Positions 15,502-24,128 of a stretch of 64,000 nt of DNA are shown piece after piece; position 1 is the first letter of the stretch, and each line of letters starts with the position of its first letter. The stretch spans positions 62,001 to 126,000 of the forward strand of contig JBEEOW010000003.1 of the NCBI GenBank assembly GCA_041191405.1, given 5' to 3'. Made by a program: the position numbers and the translations under genes. This DNA is from JBEEOW01 sp041191405. GTDB lineage: Bacteria > Bacteroidota > Bacteroidia > Cytophagales > UBA9547. Below the pieces are notes generated by a model that was given only the letters and a program-made list of their open reading frames with translations, ran no database searches and was not told the origin of the DNA.

Positions 15502-16163
15502 TGAAAAATTGATTTCAACACATCTAATGAATGTATTGAGCCAATATTGTTATAATGATGTTGATACCAAAGAATAGTTTTTTCGAGTGCATTTACTCTT
15601 ATTGAAGAATGACTTGGAATTGGATTTAAATCTATAACAGATTCAATATAGGCCATTTCATCTAACTCAACTCGCATATTTAGTTCTTGGTAATAGTCGT
15701 TGATACTAAATATACCAATACCTAAATGTTGGCTTAGTTTAATCATAAAACTAAGATGAAAATCTTGTACATTTTCTTTAATTTTATCTAAGGAAATCAG
15801 TTCTTCCCAAATAAAATTAAATAATTCATGATTGGGAGTATGTTCTTTTAATATTTTTTGTAAGATTTCAGATAAAAATAATGCAATTGCACATTTCACA
15901 TGATTTGTTAAAACTTCAATATAATTATGTGCTAATCTATATTCCTTAAAATAATGAATTTCGTTGCCAGGTTTTATAATGGCATCAATATCTAATAAAC
16001 TCAATGGTTGAAACAATGCAATATTTTGCTTTTTACTTTTTGATCTGATACCTTTTACGATATATGCTTGTAAACCATGAGATTCAGTATAGATATTAAC
16101 AATAATTGAAGTTTCTCTAAACTTAATAAATCCTAATACTATACCTCTCGTTTTTTGGTGCAT
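15498..16163 (-). CDS. recO: DNA repair protein RecO
   Basis: RecO anneals single strands and helps RecR load RecA at gaps. The 221-residue protein starts MHQKTRGIVLGFIKFRETSIIV, the typical OB-fold N-terminus, and continues with YTESHGLQAYIVKGIRS; the C-terminal helical domain follows. There is no zinc-binding cysteine cluster, which many Bacteroidota RecO proteins also lack. It begins 3 bases after the porZ stop codon on the same strand, so the two are very likely cotranscribed. Confidence 0.93.
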   Translation of the reverse strand: MHQKTRGIVLGFIKFRETSIIVNIYTESHGLQAYIVKGIRSKSKKQNIALFQPLSLLDIDAIIKPGNEIHYFKEYRLAHNYIEVLTNHVKCAIALFLSEILQKILKEHTPNHELFNFIWEELISLDKIKENVQDFHLSFMIKLSQHLGIGIFSINDYYQELNMRVELDEMAYIESVIDLNPIPSHSSIRVNALEKTILWYQHHYNNIGSIHSLDVLKSIFH

Positions 16164-16166
16164 ATA

Positions 16167-18509
16167 CTATTGAGTAATAGCAAACTTAGATACTACAGTT
16201 TCGGTACCCTCAGTATTTGAAACAAAAACTAAATATATACCTGTTGAGGCTCTTTGTCCGTTCAATGTAATACCATTCCATGAAGCTGTACCACCATTTG
16301 ATGTAGTTTCATAAACCAACTTACCGTTTATATCTGTAATTTTTGTATTTACATTTGCTGGCAAGCCAGTAATTGCAATCAAGCCATCGTAATCTGGTGT
16401 TACCGGATTTGGGAATACTTTTACTGGATATTTAAATTCTTCACCTTTAGCTGCAATACCTGCAGTTGCATTTCCTCTGTAACTAGCTATTCCAGCATCT
16501 GTAGCAAAAAAAACTTCTCCTGTTTTATTATTAACTTTAATATCAAAAATATTATCACTTGGTAATGGACTATTTTCTGTTGTAAAATTTAATAAAGCTT
16601 CAGTTCCATCTTCACTAAACAACCAAACACCAGAAGTAGTACCTATCCATTTCCTATTTGCACCATCAACCGCTATTGCTTTAATTGATTTATCTCGAAG
16701 TAAGGGTCTGCCATCATAAATAGGTTTAACAGCATCATAATCAGTGCTTGTTAAAACTTTGTTTGGGTTATAAAACACACATATTCCTTTATCAGTACCA
16801 ACCCAAATATCTCCTTTTAAACTTTTTGTAAAACAATTGATAGTTGTTGAGCTTAGGTTTCCTTCAGTTGCTTGATCAGTTAAATATTTAGCTCTATCAT
16901 TTGTAGGGTATTTTTCATTGAAAACTAATAAACCTTTTGTTACAAATGGAAATCTAATCCATTTATTGTCAAAATCATCAATTAAAATCTCAACAGGGGT
17001 ATTGGTTACTCCAGAAGGTGCATAATTTGCAAGATTATAGCTTGTCCATGAACTATCAGCAGCTGTCATTTTATGTATACTAGGTTGACCCGCTACTGCG
17101 ATTTTAGTAGCAACCCACATATTATTTTTTGAATCTAACTTTACATCATATAAAAAATAGGCATCACCACTTCCCCAATAATCAATAAGAGAACTTTTAG
17201 CCGCAGTATATTGACTGTAATATAAAGAATCGTCCCCGTTTTTGTTTTTTAGGCCCGTACGTGTTGCTCTTAATAAACCGTTAAAGGATGCTAATAAAAT
17301 TGTATTTGTTTTTGCATCATAAGAAGAACCAACATAGCATTGACTATTTTTTAAATTACCTAGTTTGCCATTATATGATTCCCAAATTCCGTTTCTATAT
17401 AGGAAAATACCATCAAATGTTGCTCCTGGGTTGCCGATATTATTGTATCCTGCTGTTGTAACCAATATATTGTCTGTGCCATTTTTGTCAACAAAATAAT
17501 TTAATCGAAATGAGTTTGTACTGTAAGGTGAATTAGCAATTATACTTGTGGTTTTATCTACAATTATTCCTTTTAATCTATCAGAAACAATATATTTTCC
17601 TGTTTCATCTATAACTGCTTCATTTGCATTTGAGTATCCACTTTCTTGATTAATATTGTATGAATTATCTATTGAATAAATAGTTGAATTACTAGTTAGT
17701 ACTAATTTGTTTGATGATAAATTAATAGTATTAATAGTATTTCCTGAGATTATGTTTGTCCAAGAAGTTTGAGCATCTTTATAAAATGTATTTCCTGTAT
17801 TGTCGCTCACATATACTCTATTACCAATTGAAGCAACTTGACGGATATTTCGAGAAATAAAACTACTTGCATCCGGATAAATAACCCAATTTGTAGCATC
17901 CATTAAGTTGGAATTATTACTAATATTGGCCGCCATAAAACCTCCAGAAGTTGCTAAATAAATGCTATCATTTAGTATTGTTGAAGAATAGACTTCCACT
18001 TGTAAACCGTTTCTGCCAATATTTGAATATGTTTCCTTGATTTCTGTTTTGTCTAAGTTATAAACCACCATACCAAATGCACAACTTAAATAGGCAAAAC
18101 TACCATTAAACATAATATGGTTAATTTTTTTTGAACCAATAATGTTGGCTCTGTTTATATCACTTACATAAGTGATTTCATTATTTTTAATTAAATCGAC
18201 ACCTCCATTAGTATAAGCAATGATTAATGTTTTTCTAGTTGGGTTATATTTTATTTTACTCACAGTAAAACCGTTAAATCCATCGGTTTCACTTAAGGTT
18301 TTTACTGATTTTTCATTCAAATCATATCTTACAAATGAACTTTCTGAACCGGCATAGACATAGTTATCTGTAATTTCAATAGTTTTACAAATCCTGCCGG
18401 GTGTATGAACTTGCCATTCTCCTAACGCTAAGTTAGAATTTTGAGCTTTCGCTTCAAACACAAAAAGTGAAGCGATCATGATTATATAAAACTGGATATA
18501 TTTAAACAT
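16167..18509 (-). CDS. porZ: PorZ-like type IX secretion beta-propeller protein
   Basis: A 780-residue exported protein with signal peptide (about 1-22). The body is built of propeller repeats of the two-component-regulator type; early segments such as LALGEWQVHTP, SETDGFNGFTVSKIKYNP and NNEITYVSDINRANIIGSKK match the PorZ family. The last 90 residues, from KVFPNPVTPDYDGLIAI to VVSKFAITQ, are a type IX C-terminal domain with TGIYLVFVSN. PorZ is part of the surface attachment complex that anchors secreted cargo to A-LPS. It is followed directly by recO. Long AT-rich upstream gap without a clear promoter. Confidence 0.88.
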   Translation of the reverse strand: MFKYIQFYIIMIASLFVFEAKAQNSNLALGEWQVHTPGRICKTIEITDNYVYAGSESSFVRYDLNEKSVKTLSETDGFNGFTVSKIKYNPTRKTLIIAYTNGGVDLIKNNEITYVSDINRANIIGSKKINHIMFNGSFAYLSCAFGMVVYNLDKTEIKETYSNIGRNGLQVEVYSSTILNDSIYLATSGGFMAANISNNSNLMDATNWVIYPDASSFISRNIRQVASIGNRVYVSDNTGNTFYKDAQTSWTNIISGNTINTINLSSNKLVLTSNSTIYSIDNSYNINQESGYSNANEAVIDETGKYIVSDRLKGIIVDKTTSIIANSPYSTNSFRLNYFVDKNGTDNILVTTAGYNNIGNPGATFDGIFLYRNGIWESYNGKLGNLKNSQCYVGSSYDAKTNTILLASFNGLLRATRTGLKNKNGDDSLYYSQYTAAKSSLIDYWGSGDAYFLYDVKLDSKNNMWVATKIAVAGQPSIHKMTAADSSWTSYNLANYAPSGVTNTPVEILIDDFDNKWIRFPFVTKGLLVFNEKYPTNDRAKYLTDQATEGNLSSTTINCFTKSLKGDIWVGTDKGICVFYNPNKVLTSTDYDAVKPIYDGRPLLRDKSIKAIAVDGANRKWIGTTSGVWLFSEDGTEALLNFTTENSPLPSDNIFDIKVNNKTGEVFFATDAGIASYRGNATAGIAAKGEEFKYPVKVFPNPVTPDYDGLIAITGLPANVNTKITDINGKLVYETTSNGGTASWNGITLNGQRASTGIYLVFVSNTEGTETVVSKFAITQ

Positions 18510-18771
18510 AGCTGTATCTTGAAGTATATTCTAAACGATGGTAGTCGTATTTTTATTTTCAATATCACTGCAATTTAATGCTAAAAAGTGATTTTTACTG
18601 TTAAAATATTTTAAATAAATTGGGTAAGAAAAAATATTTAGCAAAACTAATTTTACTTTTGCTAAGTATAAGTTGTATTTTGAGATGAAAATTTAATTTT
18701 CTCTTAACATTATTGCATTCATATTTGGCATAATTAGTATATTACAAGACAAAGCAAAAAATCATTTTACC

Positions 18772-19962
18772 ATGGAATATAAATTAAATCAGCAAGCAAT
18801 AGAAGCATATAGTTTGAAAATTACTCAAAAGCTTTCTGACGATTTTTTTAGTAAAAATTTAACTATTTCTGGTCAACAAATTCTTCAATTTTCAAAAATT
18901 GAGCAACTCAATCTGTTTATAATCAGTACTCTTTTTGAAAAGTGGAAAGATGAAACATCAAAACTTAAAAGTCCATATTTTAATTTTGAAAGCAATGATG
19001 TTAAATCAGCTTTAAAATCTTTTATGAATGTTTTATCAAAAAACATTGTAGTAAAAAGAGCTGATTTTGACCCACTTGTACGCAATGCTGTAGCCGATAC
19101 AATTTGTTTGGCTCTTGCTCCATATTTATTTATTAAAGAGACATATTTTTCGTTGGACTATCCAATCATTGTTATGTCGGATTTTAAGGAAAGAGCAAAA
19201 TTTGTAAAACATAATAGAGCTATTACCGATGTATTTATAAAAAAAATAGAAAAACATAACTTAACTAGTACTCCACTTTCGTATGCTTTAGATTACTTAA
19301 ATGAATCATACAAAGAAGTGGTGAATGAACTAGTTGAGCCTACTGAAATACTTGCTCTGTTTAATGCGATTCTTCCAATTGAGTTAGATCAATTGGCAAT
19401 TGCACCTAAAGTAGTAATTGCAACACCAAAAGCTCCTGAAATAATTGAATCTGTTAAAGAAGAAATAAAAGAAGTTGTTGTAGAATCAAAACCTGAAATT
19501 GTTGAAAAGGTTGAATCTGCTAAAGTTGAAGAAGAAGTTGTTTTAAAACCTATTGCAGAAGTTGAAAAAATAAAAGAAGAACCTAAAGAAGAACTAGCTC
19601 AACCCAAAGTAGAAGAAACCAAAAAAGCTAGCAAAGATAATAGTGCCTCGCTTAACCAAGTTGCTAAAGCGGCATCGAGTGAGTTGAAAAGCAATGGCCT
19701 ATTAAATAAAATTGGTTTGGCAAATGAATCTGTTGATTTAACCAAAATCATAAATCTTAACCAAAGATTTATGTTTGTAAATGGATTGTTTAAAGGCGAA
19801 AACCAAGTGTTTTTTGAAGCGTTAACACAATTGAATACATATAACAAATACGATGAAGCTATTGATTACTTGATAAATACATACGCCAACAAATACGAAT
19901 GGGATGTTGACCAAGAAGAAGTTGCTGAACTTTTTGAGTTTGTAGGTAGAAAGTTTGCTTAA
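18772..19962 (+). CDS. Conserved Bacteroidota hypothetical protein with charged linker
   Basis: A 396-residue soluble protein in three parts: a helical N-terminal domain (1-215), a low-complexity linker rich in E, K, V and P (about 220-295), and a compact C-terminal domain beginning near LTKIINLNQRFMFVNGLF and ending EEVAELFEFVGRKFA. The last domain is one I have seen in unannotated proteins across Bacteroidota, always of unknown function. No signal peptide or catalytic motif. It is monocistronic, with a terminator between it and the convergent recJ. Confidence 0.7.
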   Translation: MEYKLNQQAIEAYSLKITQKLSDDFFSKNLTISGQQILQFSKIEQLNLFIISTLFEKWKDETSKLKSPYFNFESNDVKSALKSFMNVLSKNIVVKRADFDPLVRNAVADTICLALAPYLFIKETYFSLDYPIIVMSDFKERAKFVKHNRAITDVFIKKIEKHNLTSTPLSYALDYLNESYKEVVNELVEPTEILALFNAILPIELDQLAIAPKVVIATPKAPEIIESVKEEIKEVVVESKPEIVEKVESAKVEEEVVLKPIAEVEKIKEEPKEELAQPKVEETKKASKDNSASLNQVAKAASSELKSNGLLNKIGLANESVDLTKIINLNQRFMFVNGLFKGENQVFFEALTQLNTYNKYDEAIDYLINTYANKYEWDVDQEEVAELFEFVGRKFA

Positions 19963-19984
19963 TTATTATTTAAAAATATCTATT

Positions 19985-20024
19985 AAAACCATCCAGAAGA
20001 GAGAAACTTTTGGAGGGTTTTATT
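19985..20024. terminator. Hairpin terminator between convergent genes
   Basis: An imperfect 15-base stem (AAAACC.TCCA.AAG pairing with CTTTTGGAGGGTTTT, two mismatches) is followed by TATTTTT. It lies between the hypothetical gene and recJ and could serve both strands. Confidence 0.7.
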
Positions 20025-20026
20025 TT

Positions 20027-22069
20027 TCAATAAAACGCATCTTCAAAATGCATAATATCAGGTTTGGTACCAATAATTGAAATAATTTCAAAACGAATAC
20101 CTCCATTCCAATTGGTAGCAAAAATATAGTCGTTGGCACAAGCTTTTATTCTATCTTGTTTTGATTTATCAACCATTGACTCAGGAAAACCGAAATCATC
20201 ATTTTTGCGATATTTTACTTCAACAAAAATCAATTCATTGTTTTTCAAGGCTATAATATCAATTTCGTTTTTACCCGAACGGTAATTTCGTTCTTTTATT
20301 ACATAGCCCTTTTCTTGTAAATATTCACACGCTTTTGATTCAGTACTTTCACCTTTTGAAACCGGATTATAACCCCAAGGTTTTATATCTCGAACCATAA
20401 ATTGCAATGTTGTTTTATCTCTAAAAGTATTTTCTTCAATCGTAAAACATAAACTAAAAATCTTATTATCAGCAACTAAATCATTCAAATGTGCCATTCT
20501 GAATCCAATTGCTGAAAATTGACTATTACAACCTTCTTGTTTAACATCAAATTTCAAATGCTCTTCTTTGAGGATTTTAACATTGCTAGCTTTTAGGTTA
20601 TTGGCAACAAAAACTGGTGCCATATTTTGCGGTCCAAATGGAGCCAATTGTTTTATGATATTATAAAATTGAGGAGTAATTGCATCTAACAATATCTCTA
20701 CATCAATATAAATAATGGGCTGTTTTTGTTCAGGAGTGATTCTTAGTTTTACAGCTTCTTCAAAAGCCAATTTAAAAGCTGGTAGATTTTCAGGTTTGAG
20801 CGTTAAACCAGCCGCAGCTGTATGTCCACCAAATTGTTCTAATAAATCAGAACAAGCATCAATGGCTTCATACAAATTAAAATCATGCACCGAACGAGCA
20901 GAACCAACAATTTTACCTTCAGATTCTGTTAAAACTATGGTAGGTCTGTAATACGTTTCAATAACTCTGGATGCCACAATGCCGACTACTCCTTTATGCC
21001 AAGATGGCGAATAAAGCACTGATGATGAAGCATTTTTCAAAAAATCATCTTCCTTAAACATCGTCAAAGCTTCTTGAGTAATATCTGCATCAAGTTCTCG
21101 TCTGTTTGTATTGTGTTCATTTACCAACTTCGCTTGATTCAATGCTGTTTCTTTATCTTCCGAAAGCATTAATCTCACTGCATCGCAAGCATCAGCTAAT
21201 CTGCCAGCAGCATTAATTCTAGGTGCGAAAGTAAAAACTACCTTGCTAATATCAATCGGCAATTTCAACGCTGCTAATTCAATAATTGCTTGCAAACCTG
21301 GGCGTGGATTAGCATTGATTCTTTCCATACCAAAGTGAGCAAAAATTCTATTTTCGCCAGTAATTGGCACTATGTCAGCAGCAATACTAATTGCAAGTAA
21401 ATCTAAGTACTCAAAAAGTAATTCTTGTTCCCAGTTATTTTCAATGCACAAAGCTTGCAATAATTTAAATCCAACCCCACAGCCCGAAAGTTCTTTGTAA
21501 GGATATTCACAATCAGTACGTTTTGGGTCGAGTATTGCAGCTGCTTCTGGTAAAATATCTCCTGGTGTGTGATGGTCGCAAATAATAAAATCAACACCTT
21601 TTTGGTAAGCATATTCAATATGTGCGGTTGATTTTATACCACAGTCCAAACTAACAATTAATGTAAAATCATTATCAACTGCAAAATCAATTCCTATATA
21701 TGAAATTCCGTAACCTTCTTTGTATCTATCAGGTATGTAATAAGCAATGTTTGAGTAATAATTTTTCAGAAAACCATAAAACACACTAACTGCAGTAGTA
21801 CCATCAACATCATAATCTCCAAAAATTAAAATACGTTCATTTTTAGCAATGGCTTCATTAATTCTGTCCACTGCTCTGTACATATCTTGCATTAAAAATG
21901 GATCGTGCAAAGCTTCCAAACTTGGGCGAAAAAATGCTTTTGCTTCATCAAATGTACTTATTCCTCTTTGAATCAGTAAGCTTGCCATAAATGGATTTAC
22001 ATTTATAGCCTTACTTAATGCTTCAATTTTGGCTTTGCTTGGTACAGTTTTTACTTTCCACTGATTCAA
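20027..22069 (-). CDS. recJ: RecJ single-strand exonuclease fused to a YraN-type nuclease domain
   Basis: Residues 1-565 are a complete RecJ, the 5'-3' single-strand DNA exonuclease of RecF and mismatch repair pathways: GDYDVDGTTAV (84-94), LDCGIK (141-146), DHHTPG (165-170), a FAPRINAAGR segment (281-290), the DHHA1 motif FGGHTAAAG (413-421) and an OB domain. RecJ normally ends here. The same frame then continues 110 residues (571-680) that match the UPF0102/YraN family of Holliday-junction-resolvase-like nucleases: GESTESKACEYLQEKGYVI, RNYRSGKNEIDIIA and FVEVKYR, with candidate metal-binding D604, E617 and K619. There is no stop codon or frameshift at the junction. No separate yraN is in this window. 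I know both families, but do not know this fusion as a standard arrangement. Confidence 0.93.
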   Translation of the reverse strand: MNQWKVKTVPSKAKIEALSKAINVNPFMASLLIQRGISTFDEAKAFFRPSLEALHDPFLMQDMYRAVDRINEAIAKNERILIFGDYDVDGTTAVSVFYGFLKNYYSNIAYYIPDRYKEGYGISYIGIDFAVDNDFTLIVSLDCGIKSTAHIEYAYQKGVDFIICDHHTPGDILPEAAAILDPKRTDCEYPYKELSGCGVGFKLLQALCIENNWEQELLFEYLDLLAISIAADIVPITGENRIFAHFGMERINANPRPGLQAIIELAALKLPIDISKVVFTFAPRINAAGRLADACDAVRLMLSEDKETALNQAKLVNEHNTNRRELDADITQEALTMFKEDDFLKNASSSVLYSPSWHKGVVGIVASRVIETYYRPTIVLTESEGKIVGSARSVHDFNLYEAIDACSDLLEQFGGHTAAAGLTLKPENLPAFKLAFEEAVKLRITPEQKQPIIYIDVEILLDAITPQFYNIIKQLAPFGPQNMAPVFVANNLKASNVKILKEEHLKFDVKQEGCNSQFSAIGFRMAHLNDLVADNKIFSLCFTIEENTFRDKTTLQFMVRDIKPWGYNPVSKGESTESKACEYLQEKGYVIKERNYRSGKNEIDIIALKNNELIFVEVKYRKNDDFGFPESMVDKSKQDRIKACANDYIFATNWNGGIRFEIISIIGTKPDIMHFEDAFY

Positions 22070-22139
22070 AATAATAAATAGTATTTGGTTAATATTTAAG
22101 AAAATGATAAGTTAAAAGTAATGTTTTTTATCTAAAGAA

Positions 22140-22247
22140 CAAAAAAGTATTAAGTATTTGGTACAAGGTATTAAGTATGACAAAGTAGAGATATTTACTC
22201 AATACCTAATACTTTGTTCTTAATACCTAATACTTTGTACTCAGTAC
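22140..22247. repeat. Short-word repeat tract with inverted arrangement
   Basis: Variants of AAGTATTAAGTATT and its complement AATACCTAATACTT occur about six times in 108 bases: forward words near 22149 and 22170, complementary words near 22201, 22210, 22222 and 22231. The two orientations flank GTAGAGATATTTAC, so the tract can fold. It lies between dabB and recJ and touches the dabB stop codon. Confidence 0.75.
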
Positions 22248-24125
22248 CTACGACGACCTCAACGCCATTTCTTGCTTAGCTCTAACAGAAGGTCCCATAA
22301 ATATTTTTGAATACATTCTAATAATTGATAATCCATCAACTATAAAACTCATTGAAATGATAAATACAAGAATAATTTGGTCTGAATGAATATGAGAGAA
22401 AATTAAATCTTCGCCAAGGAATGTTGGAGTAATTGGGAAGCCTGAAAGCCCCAAACATGACAACAAAAACACAAATCCCATTTTAGGATATTGATATGAA
22501 TATCCCTGATAATCATGTAAATTAATACTGGTTTGTTGGGTAGATTGTAGTTTACGAAGTGTAATATAACCAACCAATCCAGCAACAATAATTCCACTTA
22601 AATAAATATAAATTTCATTTAAATCGAAGTTTTCATTGAAGCCTAAAGCCAATGCAATCCAGAAATGGTTCATTATCATTAATGTCCAAGTGAAAAATAT
22701 ACTTTTGGTTTCTGCAAATGATTTAAACACCATTATTAAACCAATAAAAGCAAAAATAAATGGCAAAATATGTTGTATCTCTTCCGGTACTATATCTTTA
22801 TGGTACAAGCAAAATAAACCTATTATGTATATTGGACTTAATACTATCAAAATCCATTTAAAGGTAACAAACTCAAATTTGCGACCTATCCATTTTAATG
22901 GTTGCCAGTAAACTTTATGAATCAAGGCATCCAAATTCCATTCTTTTAATGAAAGGATAAAGAATGTATTTTCTAACTTTCTAGGAATGTGATCTTCAAA
23001 AGTTAACGGACGTGGAATAAAATTATTAAACTGCTCTTTAATTAAATAACTCACCACCGAAGGAGAAACCAATAATTGATAAGTTCTCAAGAAAGCATTT
23101 CCTGCAAAATGCATTAATGCTAAATTGTCTAAGCCAAAGGCAATTTCTATAAAAATTAAACCAATTTGGGTTATTGATGCATAAGCAATCTGACTTTTTA
23201 CTGACGATTGCACCCTTGCAATACTGTTTGCTACAATGCTTGTAAATAAACCTAAAACCCCAATTAATACTTTCATCAATAATATATGATGCCAAAATGG
23301 TTCGGTTCTTAGCAACAAAAACACACCAATATGTACCGACATGGAGCCATAAAATATTGCACTTGAAGGAGTTGGACCTTCCATAGCTCTTGGCAACCAC
23401 GACGAAAATGGCAATTGTGCAGATTTAATTGCAGCGGCCAATAAAATCATCATTGAAATAAATATGCCAATATAAGCATGTGATTGCAAGTGCATATCTA
23501 CCAATTGTTCATTGGTTAATGTTAAAAACGAAATATTTTTATGCCAAAAATGGTGACTTGCCCACATTGCCAATATCATAGCAATATCTCCAATTCTATA
23601 CAATGAAAATACTTTTACTGCATTCCTAACTGGCAAATATCGTTCTCTATAATATGCAATTAGTAAAAATGACGATATACCTAACACTTCCCAACCAATA
23701 AATAGCGTTTCAAAATTTCCTGCTAAAATGGTTAAATTATACCCAAGAAAAAAGAATAAAATAGTGTTAAAGAAGCGTTTATATCCTTTTTCTCTATGTA
23801 AATAATATCTACTATATATTGTTACCAAAAAGGTTAAAAACGAACCTACCAAAAGGTAAACCAATGAAATCTTATCAAAACATAAATCGATATAAAACCT
23901 ATAATCGTGAGCATCATAAATAATTAAATCGGTTGCTGAGATAGGATGGTAACCTTGTAAAAGCCAAAATATTACATAAATAAATGTTAATGTAAGTTGT
24001 ATTCCAGCAATTGTAAAAGCAACTCTCGACATTAATCCTTCTTTATGTTGAGGCACTAATAAACTTATCAAAAATCCCGAAAATGGAATGATGATAAATA
24101 TGGGCAATATTGTTATCAAGTTCAT
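22248..24125 (-). CDS. dabB: DabB-like membrane subunit of the DAB inorganic carbon pump
   Basis: A 625-residue polytopic protein of the NuoL/MrpA proton-translocating family, with segments such as TLFIGWEVLGISSFLL, AAIKSAQLPFSSWLPRAMEGPTPSSA and LMHFAGNAFLRTYQLL. On its own it would be called NADH dehydrogenase subunit 5, but its gene starts 3 bases after a DabA gene, and no other complex I gene is present. DabAB complexes are thought to couple a cation gradient to unidirectional CO2 hydration and supply bicarbonate. The final residues (ALRSS) run into the repeat tract at 22140-22247. Confidence 0.87.
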   Translation of the reverse strand: MNLITILPIFIIIPFSGFLISLLVPQHKEGLMSRVAFTIAGIQLTLTFIYVIFWLLQGYHPISATDLIIYDAHDYRFYIDLCFDKISLVYLLVGSFLTFLVTIYSRYYLHREKGYKRFFNTILFFFLGYNLTILAGNFETLFIGWEVLGISSFLLIAYYRERYLPVRNAVKVFSLYRIGDIAMILAMWASHHFWHKNISFLTLTNEQLVDMHLQSHAYIGIFISMMILLAAAIKSAQLPFSSWLPRAMEGPTPSSAIFYGSMSVHIGVFLLLRTEPFWHHILLMKVLIGVLGLFTSIVANSIARVQSSVKSQIAYASITQIGLIFIEIAFGLDNLALMHFAGNAFLRTYQLLVSPSVVSYLIKEQFNNFIPRPLTFEDHIPRKLENTFFILSLKEWNLDALIHKVYWQPLKWIGRKFEFVTFKWILIVLSPIYIIGLFCLYHKDIVPEEIQHILPFIFAFIGLIMVFKSFAETKSIFFTWTLMIMNHFWIALALGFNENFDLNEIYIYLSGIIVAGLVGYITLRKLQSTQQTSINLHDYQGYSYQYPKMGFVFLLSCLGLSGFPITPTFLGEDLIFSHIHSDQIILVFIISMSFIVDGLSIIRMYSKIFMGPSVRAKQEMALRSS

Positions 24126-24128
24126 GGC

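Noticed and set aside
18638..18665. Nine-base hairpin TTAGCAAAA/TTTTGCTAA upstream of the gene at 18772
   Set aside because: A weak AT stem with a 10-base loop is expected by chance in this sequence; no T-run or promoter context supports a role.
22248..24125. Complex I subunit NuoL
   Set aside because: No other complex I gene is present and the neighbour is DabA, so the DabB assignment is better.
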